This document shows positions 17,565 to 27,659 of a DNA stretch of 64,000 nucleotides, piece after piece. Where the stretch lies: the NCBI GenBank assembly GCA_039995105.1, contig CP146203.1:3410001-3474000 (forward strand), written 5' to 3'. The position numbers and the translations under genes are program-made. Each line of letters starts with the position of its first letter. The stretch's first letter is position 1. A model generated the notes under the pieces. The model did no database searches. It was not told the origin of the DNA and saw only the letters and a program-made list of their open reading frames with translations. This DNA comes from Jonesiaceae bacterium BS-20 (GTDB lineage Bacteria; Actinomycetota; Actinomycetes; Actinomycetales; Cellulomonadaceae).

Positions 17565-18509
17565 ATGGACGTGTCTGTTCGCTCGAAGAAGCGCCAATAC
17601 CGCGCCCCTGCCCAGTTGGGTGGACGCTCGGTAGCGCACCGAGGGCAAGGTCGGCTAGCCGCCGCATTCTTGTTTCCGGCATTGCTGATTCTGACCGTTT
17701 TTGTTGGCTGGCCAATGCTCTCCGCGTTGCGTCTGTCCTTCACTGATGCCTCAGGATTTGGGCAAGAGAACTGGGTTGGCCTTGATAACTACAAGGCGAT
17801 TTTCACTGATTCGGATATTCTCAAAACCATTTGGAATACCGCGCTCTACACCTTGATGTTCACCCCAACCGCGTTGGTGCTGGCACTTGCACTGGCGTTG
17901 CTCCTTACCAATAGCAAGCTCATGGCCCGGGGCTTCTTCCGGACCACGTACTTCCTTCCGTTCATAGTTTCCCTGGCAGTAGCCGCATTCGCGTGGAGCT
18001 ACCTGCTTGACCCCCAAGTTGGATTACTCAACCACTGGCTAAGTTCGTTTGGGATTCAAATCGGCAATATTTTGCAAAACCCGGACTGGGCTATGCCGAC
18101 CGTGGTGCTGGTTGCCATTTGGAAAAACTTTGGGTTTTACATGGTCATCTTTATTGCCGGTCTCAATGAGATCCCCGGGTCGTTGTATGAGGCAGCAAAG
18201 CTTGATGGTGCGGGTGCATGGCGGCGCCTGACAAGCATTACGCTGCCGCAGCTCAGTAACACGTTGGTGTTTGTGATCGTGTTTGCCATGATCGCGGCGC
18301 TGCAAGCCTTCGACCAAATCTACGTCATGACCGGTGGTGGACCGTACCGCAGTACGCAAACGGTTGTCATGGAAATTTACCAGCAGGGCTTCAAGGAACT
18401 GAACCTTGGCGGAGCAACGGCAATTTCATTTGTGCTGCTGTTGGCAACGCTGATTCTGAGCTTGATTCAGTTTGGAGTCTTTGGAAGTAAAGAAAAGGAC
18501 AACGGGTAA
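17565..18509 (+). CDS. CUT1 ABC permease, MalF-like
   Basis: 314 residues with six hydrophobic helices. The EAA motif YEAAKLDGAGAWRRLTSITLPQL (coupling helix, about residues 206-228) identifies a binding-protein-dependent permease. LFPALLILTVFVGWPMLSALRLSFTD is the usual first helix. ATG 17565 follows AAGGAAAA. Its stop overlaps the ATG of the second permease (TAATG), so the two are translated together. Confidence 0.93.
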   Translation: MDVSVRSKKRQYRAPAQLGGRSVAHRGQGRLAAAFLFPALLILTVFVGWPMLSALRLSFTDASGFGQENWVGLDNYKAIFTDSDILKTIWNTALYTLMFTPTALVLALALALLLTNSKLMARGFFRTTYFLPFIVSLAVAAFAWSYLLDPQVGLLNHWLSSFGIQIGNILQNPDWAMPTVVLVAIWKNFGFYMVIFIAGLNEIPGSLYEAAKLDGAGAWRRLTSITLPQLSNTLVFVIVFAMIAALQAFDQIYVMTGGGPYRSTQTVVMEIYQQGFKELNLGGATAISFVLLLATLILSLIQFGVFGSKEKDNG

Positions 18510-19363
18510 TGCAACTTGAACAACGTAAACCACGGTTTGTGGTCGGCCGGCAGTTAGAGCGCTGGGGCCTGTTAGCGGTTGCCCTTATTTTTGCTGCCAT
18601 GGTGATGCTACCCATTGCCATCATCATGTTGACGGCATTTAAACCGGCCGCTGAGATCAATGCTTACCCACCGACACTCGTACCGAGCGAGTGGACGTTT
18701 GACAACTTCACTAGGATTTTCAGCGACTTGCCGTTTGCTCGATTGTTCCTGAACAGCGTGATGTTTGCCGGTGGCGTTACTGTTTTTGCGTTGATCTTTG
18801 ACTCGTTGGCTGCCTATGCACTGGCCAGGCTGGATTTCCGTGGAAATAAGCTTTTGCTGATTTTGATCATCGCTAGCCTGATGATCCCGTTCCAAGCAAC
18901 CCTGATTCCGGTCTACAAGATTGTGGCCCAATTAGACCTGGTGAACACGATGCCGGGCATGATCTTGCCACGTGCAGCCGATGCCTTTGGTATTTTCTTC
19001 CTGCGTCAGTTCTTTGTTTCACTTCCACGAGACCTAGATAACGCCGCCCGAATTGACGGTGCGGGTGAGTTCCGAATCTTCCGTAGCATCGTGTTGCCAA
19101 ACGCGGTTCCAGCAATGATGACGCTGGCTATCTACGTCTTTGTGAATAACTGGAATGACCTCTTGTGGCCGCTGGTGTTCACTACGGACCCCAACAAGGG
19201 CACCATCACGTCTGGTCTGACCCTGCTAACCGGCCCAAGCGGCATTGTGCCTTACGGAACAATGATGGCCGGATCGCTTATCGCAGTGCTTCCGCTTGCC
19301 CTCGTCTTCATGTTCATGCAGCGCCGCTTCATTGAGAGCGTCGCTAGCACCGGCTTAAAGTAA
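18509..19363 (+). CDS. CUT1 ABC permease, MalG-like
   Basis: 284 residues, six helices, with the EAA motif NAARIDGAGEFRIFRSIVLPNAVP at about 180-203. The closing QRRFIESVASTGLK is the standard end of MalG-type permeases (..F.GLTAGAVK). It partners the MalF-like protein encoded upstream with a 1-base overlap. The GH1-like gene starts 8 bases after it. Confidence 0.93.
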   Translation: MQLEQRKPRFVVGRQLERWGLLAVALIFAAMVMLPIAIIMLTAFKPAAEINAYPPTLVPSEWTFDNFTRIFSDLPFARLFLNSVMFAGGVTVFALIFDSLAAYALARLDFRGNKLLLILIIASLMIPFQATLIPVYKIVAQLDLVNTMPGMILPRAADAFGIFFLRQFFVSLPRDLDNAARIDGAGEFRIFRSIVLPNAVPAMMTLAIYVFVNNWNDLLWPLVFTTDPNKGTITSGLTLLTGPSGIVPYGTMMAGSLIAVLPLALVFMFMQRRFIESVASTGLK

Positions 19364-19371
19364 GGAATAGC

Positions 19372-20625
19372 GTGACGCGTTGGTTTGAAAATGGCAAGCT
19401 CCACATGGGTTTGGGAATTGAGGACACGTTTGTTCCTCAAAGCCGCCCCGGTGAACGTGCCATTGATGAATATGAGTTAACGGATCACTACAACCAGTTT
19501 CCTACCGACTTTGCCCTAGCCCAATCCGTTGGAGCAGACTTTCTACGGTGGGGCATCCCGTGGTACCGGATCACTCCGGAGCAGGGAAAATGGGATTGGG
19601 ATTGGACTGACCGCGCGCTGGATTCCATGCTTGAGCATGGCATACGCCCAGTGATGGACCTGCTGCACTATGGCACCCCGCTGTGGTTGGAGAACCAGTT
19701 TGCTAACCCGGATTTCCCAGCACACTTTGAAGAGTACGCGGCGCGGTTTGCGGCGCGCTTTGGGGACCGGGTTACGGACTACACCCCGGTTAATGAGCCG
19801 GTTATCCACGCACTCTTTGCCGGGGAGTACGCTTATTGGCCGCCTTATTTGGGTGGGGCAGACGGGTTTGCCACGATTGCGGCAAACCTTGCCCGCGCCT
19901 TTGTACGATCCCAGCGGGCTATTGCCAGTGAAGTAGGGGCCGATGCCTGCTTTATTCACGTGGAAGCCGCAATTGCGTATGAGGGTGACGATGTAGCGCC
20001 GGAGCACCGGGAACAAGCGGAGCGTCTGCGGCACCAGATTTACTTGGTGGAAGACTTGGTGACCGGTCGTGTTGACGCCAACCACCCACTGTTGGACCGG
20101 GTGTCACATGCTATTTCAGATACCGAGTTGGACTGGTTTGCCACCAATGCGGTTGCCCCGGACATCATGGGTGTGAACTATTATCCGCGGCACTCAACCG
20201 AGTTGTTTGAGGCCGGTGTGCACCACAGCGGAGGGTTTGCGGATCCACGGCCCTATGCTGACCGTGGCACTGCGGGCCTGCGCAAAGCCCTTGAAGCATT
20301 TGCGGAGCGCTACCAAGTTCCCGTCATGGTCACCGAGACCTGCGTGACCGCGTCGCACCAGGAACGCGTAGATTGGCTGGACCAGTCCGTTGGCTTGGTT
20401 GAGCAAATGCGCAGTGAGGGGACCAACATCGTTGGTTACACCTGGTGGCCGTTGTTTGACATGTATGAGTGGACGTGGCGTCACAGCGAGAATCCGCGTC
20501 AGGATCACCTGTTGACGATGGGCTTGTATGACCTCAATGAGACGAGCCAGGGACTTACTCGCATTGAGAACCCCGTGGCCCGTAGGTTCCGGGAGCACAC
20601 AAGCCGGCTGCGTCAAGCACGGTAG
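19372..20625 (+). CDS. Glycoside hydrolase family 1-like enzyme
   Basis: 417 residues with no signal peptide, so cytoplasmic. The GH1-like barrel has FLRWGIPWYRITPEQGKWDW near residue 58. The acid/base glutamate is in TPVNEP (Glu142). MVTETC (Glu322) stands where GH1 enzymes have the nucleophile ITENG; the change to TETC is notable and marks a divergent subgroup. VGYTWWPLFDMYEWTW is the usual GH1 C-terminal sugar-site strand. It probably hydrolyses the oligosaccharide imported by the transporter. Start GTG 19372 follows AAGGA. Confidence 0.82.
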   Translation: MTRWFENGKLHMGLGIEDTFVPQSRPGERAIDEYELTDHYNQFPTDFALAQSVGADFLRWGIPWYRITPEQGKWDWDWTDRALDSMLEHGIRPVMDLLHYGTPLWLENQFANPDFPAHFEEYAARFAARFGDRVTDYTPVNEPVIHALFAGEYAYWPPYLGGADGFATIAANLARAFVRSQRAIASEVGADACFIHVEAAIAYEGDDVAPEHREQAERLRHQIYLVEDLVTGRVDANHPLLDRVSHAISDTELDWFATNAVAPDIMGVNYYPRHSTELFEAGVHHSGGFADPRPYADRGTAGLRKALEAFAERYQVPVMVTETCVTASHQERVDWLDQSVGLVEQMRSEGTNIVGYTWWPLFDMYEWTWRHSENPRQDHLLTMGLYDLNETSQGLTRIENPVARRFREHTSRLRQAR

Positions 20626-20634
20626 ATCTTTCGA

Positions 20635-20676
20635 AACCGGCCAAGCTACCTAACCACATTGGTAGCTTGGCCGGTT
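20635..20676. terminator. 16-bp perfect hairpin between GH1-like and GH43 genes
   Basis: AACCGGCCAAGCTACC (20635-20650) pairs fully with GGTAGCTTGGCCGGTT (20661-20676) across a 10-nt loop. The T-tail is poor. It may attenuate or terminate transcription ahead of the GH43 gene. Confidence 0.7.
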
Positions 20677-20727
20677 GCTAACTGGCTCCGTATTTCAAGA
20701 CTTGAGTATGCAAAGAAGGTTGATCGA

Positions 20728-21981
20728 GTGACTATCAAACCGCTAACCCACCAAACACCAGTAAATCCAATAGTTCTGGAGCGGGCAGACCCGTGGGTGC
20801 TGAAGGACGAGGACTTTTACTACTTCACGGGCAGTTACCCGGACTTTGACCGCATCATGTTGCGGGGTGCAAAAACCTTAGCTGGCCTCAAAGCGGCCGA
20901 AGAAGTTGAAATTTGGCGCCGCCCTGAATCGGGGGAGATGGGCGGGAATATTTGGGCGCCGGAACTCCACAAAATTGGGGAGAAATGGTACTTCTACTTC
21001 ACTGCCGGACACAGTGAAAAGCCCTTCCGTATCCGTATGTACGTGATGGAAGGGGTGGGGCCAGATCCCCGCGCGGCGGTCTGGGGGCAACCGCGCAGAA
21101 TTGAGACGCAGTGGGATGAGTTCTCACTCGACGCCACGGTCTTTGAGCATGGCGGAGACTTGTACTACGTGTGGGCACAACGGCCAATCCAAGAACCGGA
21201 CTTACCAGATGGTGTAGTCATCAACTCTGACATGTACATTTCCAAGATGGCTGACCCATTCACCTTGGTGGGGGAAACCGTTTTGTTGACCCGCCCCGAG
21301 CTGGACTGGGAGAACGTAGGGTACCGGGTAAATGAAGGGGCAGCCGTGCTCAAGCGCAACGGCAGAATCTTCATTACCTTCTCTGCTAGCGCCACTGATC
21401 ATCACTACTGCATGGGACTGCTTACCGCGGATGAGAACGCGGACCTGTTAGACCCGCAATCCTGGCACAAATCCGAACAACCCGTCTTTGTATCCTGTGA
21501 CCTTACCCAGGGGTACGGACCGGGACATAACTCATTCACGGTTGATGAACAAGGCCGTGACGTGATTGTTTATCACGCCCGTAGCTACCGGGACATTGTG
21601 GGTAACCCGCTGTTTGACGTGAACCGTCATGGACGTGTCCAACCGTTCTTCTTTGATGAGTCAGGTTCCCCGGTATTTGCCTACCCCGTGGGAGACGGCA
21701 TTGTCCCGCAGCAGATAGAACTCGCAGACGGAAAAATCCTGAGCGTTGATCCTACAACCATAGCTGCCACCCCAACCGGCGGCGCAGTGTTGGGCGATCT
21801 GTGGGACGCACAGATTCCCACCCCCAAGCTCACCACTACAACCCTCACCGCAGCAACCAGAGATCCAATGAGTCTGACCGCAACCTTGTTCAGAGTGATC
21901 GAAGAAACCGGCGATGGCATGACCTTAGAACCGGTGGTTGCCCGAGGGCACACCGTGCAAGTCAATAGGAACGACTTTTAG
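20728..21981 (+). CDS. Glycoside hydrolase family 43 (arabinofuranosidase/xylosidase-like)
   Basis: 417 residues from GTG 20728 (GAAGG eight bases before). Five-bladed propeller signatures are present: ERADPWVLKD with the base Asp21, FSLDATVFEHGG with the pKa-modulating Asp135, and RVNEGAAVLKRNG with the acid Glu203. YGPGHNSFTVDEQGRDVIVYHAR is the usual late blade. There is no signal peptide, so it probably acts on imported oligosaccharides. With the GH1-like enzyme and the CUT1 transporter it suggests use of arabinose- or xylose-decorated plant oligosaccharides; that substrate is inferred from family membership only. Confidence 0.88.
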   Translation: MTIKPLTHQTPVNPIVLERADPWVLKDEDFYYFTGSYPDFDRIMLRGAKTLAGLKAAEEVEIWRRPESGEMGGNIWAPELHKIGEKWYFYFTAGHSEKPFRIRMYVMEGVGPDPRAAVWGQPRRIETQWDEFSLDATVFEHGGDLYYVWAQRPIQEPDLPDGVVINSDMYISKMADPFTLVGETVLLTRPELDWENVGYRVNEGAAVLKRNGRIFITFSASATDHHYCMGLLTADENADLLDPQSWHKSEQPVFVSCDLTQGYGPGHNSFTVDEQGRDVIVYHARSYRDIVGNPLFDVNRHGRVQPFFFDESGSPVFAYPVGDGIVPQQIELADGKILSVDPTTIAATPTGGAVLGDLWDAQIPTPKLTTTTLTAATRDPMSLTATLFRVIEETGDGMTLEPVVARGHTVQVNRNDF

Positions 21982-22003
21982 AGCCACGGGAAGTAACCCT
22001 GAC

Positions 22004-22040
22004 ACTGCTTAGGTGCTTGTTCCGCAAGCACCTAAGCAGT
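22004..22040. terminator. 16-bp perfect hairpin after GH43
   Basis: ACTGCTTAGGTGCTTG (22004-22019) pairs with CAAGCACCTAAGCAGT (22025-22040), loop TTCCG. It lies between the convergent GH43 gene and the LLM pseudogene. No clear T-run. Confidence 0.7.
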
Positions 22041-22063
22041 CAAGTACCTAAACAGTAAGGGCC

Positions 22064-23055
22064 TTACGCAGACAGTACCCGTGCCAGTTGCTCGATTTCC
22101 CCTAGGCGGTCCTCACCAATCGGAATGAGCACAGCGGTGGTTGTGCCAGCTGCATGGCGAGCCGCCAACTTTTCCTTAACTTGGTCGACAGATCCAGCCA
22201 GGGTAAGGGCACTTACCCACTGCGCAGGCATAAGGGTTGCAAATTCTTGCGGACTAGCGCAACGTTGGCGCAGATCCACCAGATCCAAAGCAAACGGTTG
22301 ACCAACAATGTGCGGGGCCCAATCCGGTTCCCCAAAGGTGCCCAAGTTGCGCCGAGCCGCCGCGATTGCAACGGCCGGGTCGTCATGAACCGCAGCAACA
22401 TCGTAGGTAATGACCTGGAAATCATCGGCCAACCCGCCTTCCGAAAGGTCCGCGCCGTCGGCGCAGTTTGCAAGCGAGTCGGCAACGTACCTGGGCGTGG
22501 CTGGCTCCGCCAGCACAACGCCGTCAGCGATCTTGCCTGTGAGCGCTAATGACTTTGGCCCGCGCACGCCAAGGACGATAGGTGGGACGGCATCGGGAAG
22601 TTCTTTGAGTACCACCCCAGCGACATTCACAAACCTGCCCGCGGCGGGACCGGGCACCCCACTGAGCAAGGCACGCACGGCGTGCGTAAATTCCTCGAGC
22701 AAACCTAGCGGACTGGACGGCCAAGCGCCGGCCTGCCGCATCCACCCGGGCATACCATGACCCAATCCGGCAATGATCCGTCCAGGAAAAAGCTGGGCCA
22801 GCGTGGCAAGTTCCATCGCAGCAAAAGCGGCATTGCGGGCGCCCGCCGGCAAAATCCCGATGCCCACAACAATGGTTTTTGTGGCAGCGAGGACTGCCGC
22901 AGCCTGGGCCACGCCCCACGGAACCCGAGATCTTCAACAACCCAAAGCTGATCAAACCCAAGGGACTCCGCTGTTTGTGCGAACTCCAGGACCTCACCAG
23001 CGGTCAGGTCCAATGGCAGCATGACGCCAACGCCGGTGGGGGCGGTACGTGACAT
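22064..23055 (-). pseudogene. Luciferase-like (LLM) flavin-dependent oxidoreductase, single-base frameshift
   Basis: The N-terminal 50 residues (MSRTAPTGVGVMLPLD through QLWVVEDLGFRG) are read from ATG 23055. The rest (VAQAAAVLAATKTIVVGIGILPAG to the end) is in the next frame from about 22912. The break falls in a run of four G on the minus strand (22914-22917); adding one G restores FRGGVAQAAAV, the family sequence. Otherwise the gene is intact and of normal length (about 330 residues). PPIVLGVRGPKSLALTGKIADGVVLAE is the LLM core. It could be a recent null allele, a phase-variable run or a sequencing error. The usual cofactor would be F420 or FMN. Confidence 0.85.
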
Positions 23056-23238
23056 GAGTGATCCTTTGCTATTTGGGTGCCTGGGCCGTGCACTATTTTC
23101 CGATGCCTACCCACCGTCTGCTTTGACCTGTAGTTTCTGCTGTGAAAGTTGGGGCTGGTACCGATGTGTATGCAAACCTGATTCTGCCACAGGCCCGCCA
23201 TATGAGGCCCGCACATCTGCTACGGCGGTGCCGGTGTT
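23056..23238. other. Spacer between the LLM pseudogene and the old end of the CRISPR array
   Basis: No gene recognised. The array's oldest, decayed repeat begins at 23239. Confidence 0.5.
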
Positions 23239-26200
23239 GGAACTACCCCCGCTGGTGCCGGGAAGACATGACGGTGACGCCGCGGTCGGTTTGTGTACTG
23301 GGTTCACCCCCGCAGGTGCGGGGAAGACACTCAAATACTCGCCCTGACACCTGAGAAACCGGGGTTCACCCCCGCAGGTGCGGGGAAGACTGCGCCGTAT
23401 TGTTCCCATGCGGTTCGTTCTGGGGTTCACCCCCGCAGGTGCGGGGAAGACCAGCACCAAGTAGTAGATAACCCATGCCCTGGAAGGAAAAGGAATAGCC
23501 CAACTCAAGTAAACGCCCAACCCCACGGCCATCAACCAAAACCCATCCCGGGCAGATCTCATGGCCGTACCCGGGCACTTTACTTGGCCACCAGCGGGCA
23601 GAACTCTTGTCCGCTGGTGGGCAGTTCTCCATGGCCCTTGACAGCTTCTGGGCGTCTCCCCTTTTGGGTTCACCCCCGCAGGTGCGGGGAAGACGCAGTG
23701 CCCGTTGTCGGTTGCGTCGGTTTCGTGGGTTCACCCCCGCAGGTGCGGGGAAGACACCAACGCGGCATCACGCTGGGACCTCCGATAGGGTTCACCCCCG
23801 CAGGTGCGGGGAAGACAAGTTCAGCTCGACAAGACGCTTGGCAATCGTGGGTTCACCCCCGCAGGTGCGGGGAAGACCTTCACCACTTTCTCTGCCTCAA
23901 CTTGGGCTAGGGTTCACCCCCGCAGGTGCGGGGAAGACGAAGTTCTTGGTGAGCAGGGCGTGCCAGCAAAGGGTTCACCCCCGCAGGTGCGGGGAAGACC
24001 TTTGTCGTGGTCTGCGTATCCGCGGGAGTGGGGGTTCACCCCCGCAGGTGCGGGGAAGACAATCGAGTGCGCATCCGTCGCCCCTTTACGGAGGGTTCAC
24101 CCCCGCAGGTGCGGGGAAGACAACCGCTGTAGCAACCACGCCATAATCAGTGCGGGTTCACCCCCGCAGGTGCGGGGAAGACACACGGGCGCACTCACGC
24201 TGGCACCCCGATTGGGGTTCACCCCCGCAGGTGCGGGGAAGACGCGTTCGAGCTGTCCATTGGGCACAAGCCCGTGGGTTCACCCCCGCAGGTGCGGGGA
24301 AGACTCAGGCGGCTTGCTTGTACTCATTGATTAGTTGGGTTCACCCCCGCAGGTGCGGGGAAGACTTGATGCCATTACGTGGTCTCCAATTCGTGTGGGG
24401 TTCACCCCCGCAGGTGCGGGGAAGACCGTGAGTGCATTTTCTCTGTCATGCCTGATTGGGGTTCACCCCCGCAGGTGCGGGGAAGACAAATTGGCTACTG
24501 CGTTGTAAGCACTCGAAGTGGGTTCACCCCCGCAGGTGCGGGGAAGACGGTGTATGGAACCCACGCGGTTGCGGTGGGTAGGGTTCACCCCCGCAGGTGC
24601 GGGGAAGACCAACGGACGCTGCTGACGCGTACTCAACTTTCGGGTTCACCCCCGCAGGTGCGGGGAAGACCAGCATGAGTACTCCTGTTTTTGCGCAGGT
24701 GAGGGTTCACCCCCGCAGGTGCGGGGAAGACAGTGCGAAGGGTGGCCATGCGGGCACCCACGCGGGTTCACCCCCGCAGGTGCGGGGAAGACGAGTGCTC
24801 ACCATAGACGGTGAGCCCAACTTTGGGTTCACCCCCGCAGGTGCGGGGAAGACGCATTTGGGATGAGGACAACCTTGGTGCCGCGGGGTTCACCCCCGCA
24901 GGTGCGGGGAAGACGGTCCCGGGCCAGATTGGAGGAAGTTATGGCTGGGTTCACCCCCGCAGGTGCGGGGAAGACACACAGGGCACATCATGCTTGCTCC
25001 TTGCATTGGGTTCACCCCCGCAGGTGCGGGGAAGACGGACCACACCCAAAGAGTTCAAAGGAATCTTGGGGTTCACCCCCGCAGGTGCGGGGAAGACCTC
25101 AAAACAGCGCAGTCCTCAATGCCGGATGAGGGTTCACCCCCGCAGGTGCGGGGAAGACATCGCCCTTGAGCGATCACCCGCATACCCTTAGGGTTCACCC
25201 CCGCAGGTGCGGGGAAGACAGGGCGAGTTCCGGGTAATCGAGGGCGAACTTGGGTTCACCCCCGCAGGTGCGGGGAAGACAGCTGCCGAAATCGTAGGTA
25301 GAAGTGCCTCAAGGGTTCACCCCCGCAGGTGCGGGGAAGACCAGGCCATGCTTGAAGCCAATAACTTCCAAGCGGGTTCACCCCCGCAGGTGCGGGGAAG
25401 ACAAGATCAGCGTTTTCTAAGACCGCTTTAGTGTGGGTTCACCCCCGCAGGTGCGGGGAAGACGGAGCACGTAGGAAACGCCTTCCACGGTCACCGGGTT
25501 CACCCCCGCAGGTGCGGGGAAGACCTTCCATTACTGCTGGCACGCTTGACGCCACTGGGTTCACCCCCGCAGGTGCGGGGAAGACCATATCGCTAAGGAT
25601 CGTGAGACTCCGGAGATGGGTTCACCCCCGCAGGTGCGGGGAAGACCTCATTCCTTGTGGTCTGAGTGCGCAGAGCTTGGGTTCACCCCCGCAGGTGCGG
25701 GGAAGACCAATCGTCAGAAAATAACCCGGCACAGGCCGGGGGTTCACCCCCGCAGGTGCGGGGAAGACCGGGCCAAAGCAGCGGCCTCAAGCGGCACACA
25801 GGGTTCACCCCCGCAGGTGCGGGGAAGACCTGTTGGCCGGCCCTGCACCACATGAATTTCAGGGTTCACCCCCGCAGGTGCGGGGAAGACGTTGAGCAGC
25901 CGGTGAATGTGCATTTGGTTGAGGGTTCACCCCCGCAGGTGCGGGGAAGACGTTGCACACATGAACGGACCCATCGCGGGGCCGGGTTCACCCCCGCAGG
26001 TGCGGGGAAGACATCGTGATGAGCAGGTTCAGGCGCGGCGACTTGGGTTCACCCCCGCAGGTGCGGGGAAGACTTGGCTTTGACTGCGACTCGTGGGAAG
26101 CGTGCGGGTTCACCCCCGCAGGTGCGGGGAAGACTCCTCAATACCCTGCTGCACATCCAGCAGCTTGGGTTCACCCCCGCAGGTGCGGGGAAGACGATGT

Positions 26201-27354
26201 ACACGCGGTCACGGGATTGTGGGGCTGGGGTTCACCCCCGCAGGTGCGGGGAAGACATTTGTTGATTGCAGCGCGGTGGGCGTTCATAGGGTTCACCCCC
26301 GCAGGTGCGGGGAAGACCCGCACGAACTCTCGCGGCAGAATCTCGGCTAGGGTTCACCCCCGCAGGTGCGGGGAAGACGTTTGAGTCCGGTTAGTTGCTG
26401 GGGTGCGAGGGGGTTCACCCCCGCAGGTGCGGGGAAGACTTTTGCGGGAAGCTCGCGAGTCTTGAGCACTGGGGTTCACCCCCGCAGGTGCGGGGAAGAC
26501 GTCACTCTGCTGGTTGACCGTTTTAACCCGCAGGGTTCACCCCCGCAGGTGCGGGGAAGACCGCCCACCTATCCGGCGCATTATTACAGCCATGGGTTCA
26601 CCCCCGCAGGTGCGGGGAAGACTCTGGGGCATCGTCTACCTGCGTTAGGTTGAAGGGTTCACCCCCGCAGGTGCGGGGAAGACAGAGGTGGCGCCAAGAG
26701 CTGCACGACCGCTGAGGGTTCACCCCCGCAGGTGCGGGGAAGACGTCGTGAGTCTGAGAACGCTTGGGTGCAGCTGGGGTTCACCCCCGCAGGTGCGGGG
26801 AAGACGGTTGGCAGCGGGGGCTTGGGGCGGTCGATTAGGGTTCACCCCCGCAGGTGCGGGGAAGACTGGAGCAGGCCCCTACTCCCCCGGCGCCGGTGGG
26901 GTTCACCCCCGCAGGTGCGGGGAAGACCAGCTGACTACCTCTGGGGTTTGTCGCACCGTGGGTTCACCCCCGCAGGTGCGGGGAAGACGAGCGCTACCCA
27001 AGCGATCAGGTTGGCGGTTCGGGTTCACCCCCGCAGGTGCGGGGAAGACAAAAACCGGGTCTCAGCCTGCTCAAGACGCAGGGGTTCACCCCCGCAGGTG
27101 CGGGGAAGACTGAAACAGAATGTGCCACACTTGAGTCATCATGGGTTCACCCCCGCAGGTGCGGGGAAGACGGGCACCGATTGAATGAGCGGGCAATCAG
27201 CCTGGGTTCACCCCCGCAGGTGCGGGGAAGACTTGATTCCGACGATGAACCAAGGTGTTAATCCGGGTTCACCCCCGCAGGTGCGGGGAAGACCTCTCAT
27301 GATGTTGCGGATAGCGTCACGCGGGGGGTTCACCCCCGCAGGTGCGGGGAAGAC
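23239..27354 (-). CRISPR. Type I-E CRISPR array, 64 intact repeats plus one degenerate terminal repeat
   Basis: The 29-bp repeat reads GGGTTCACCCCC...GGGGAAGAC on the plus strand. In the crRNA sense (minus strand) it begins GTCTTCCCCGC and ends GTGAACCC, matching the I-E repeat layout. Intact repeats start at 23300, 23362 and 23423, and then every 61 bp from 23666 to 27326 (61 repeats in perfect register); spacers are 32 nt, except one of 33. I saw no mismatch in any intact repeat. The repeat at 23239-23267 has about six changes. Decay at low coordinates, the repeat orientation and the adjacent cas3 upstream region all place the leader at the 27355 side. Transcription therefore runs leftward, away from the cas operon. 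A 214-bp gap (23452-23665) interrupts the old end. Confidence 0.98.
23452..23665. other. 214-bp interruption inside the CRISPR array
   Basis: No repeat can be recognised between the repeats ending at 23451 and starting at 23666. The stretch contains a 10-bp inverted pair, CCACCAGCGG (23588-23597) with CCGCTGGTGG (23611-23620). The minus strand has an open hydrophobic stretch with no family likeness. It may be an insertion or a deletion scar of old units. Confidence 0.7.
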
Positions 27355-27659
27355 ACTACTCTACCTGCAGGTTTAGCGCGAGGTATCTAAGGTTTCATAT
27401 AGTTCTTCATACAAGACTTGAGTTTGAAGTCTGCAAATTAGATCCTCGATCCTACATTGTTGGTGTCTGATGTAGGGCTTATGTTCATTGGCCAGCAAAT
27501 TGGAACAGTTGATGAGACTATTAGGGAATAACTGAATACATAAATGCCGGCATGCATGAAAAAGGCGATATTTTCAGCATCTTGTGCTGTATGGTAAGTC
27601 ACACCTAGTTGCTGGTGTTTTAAGTGCTCGTGGATCTAAATGCGGGAGAGTGGCAAAGT
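27355..27659. promoter_or_regulatory. CRISPR leader and cas operon promoter region (back to back)
   Basis: About 300 bp, more AT-rich than the flanks, separate the newest repeat (27326-27354) from cas3. Transcription of the array goes left and of the cas genes right, so both promoters and the leader recognised by Cas1-Cas2 should be here. No gene fits. A few A/T-rich hexamers resemble -10 boxes, but I cannot assign start sites. Confidence 0.75.

Noticed and set aside
23452-23665. Decayed repeats hidden in the 214-bp array gap
   Set aside because: I looked at the expected register (23484, 23545, 23606) and saw no repeat-like sequence.
23293-27376. Long chains of open frames across the CRISPR array (repeated GFTPAGAGKT, VHPRRCGED and GSPPQVRGR peptides)
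   Set aside because: These are translations of the 29-bp repeat in three frames; the array is non-coding.
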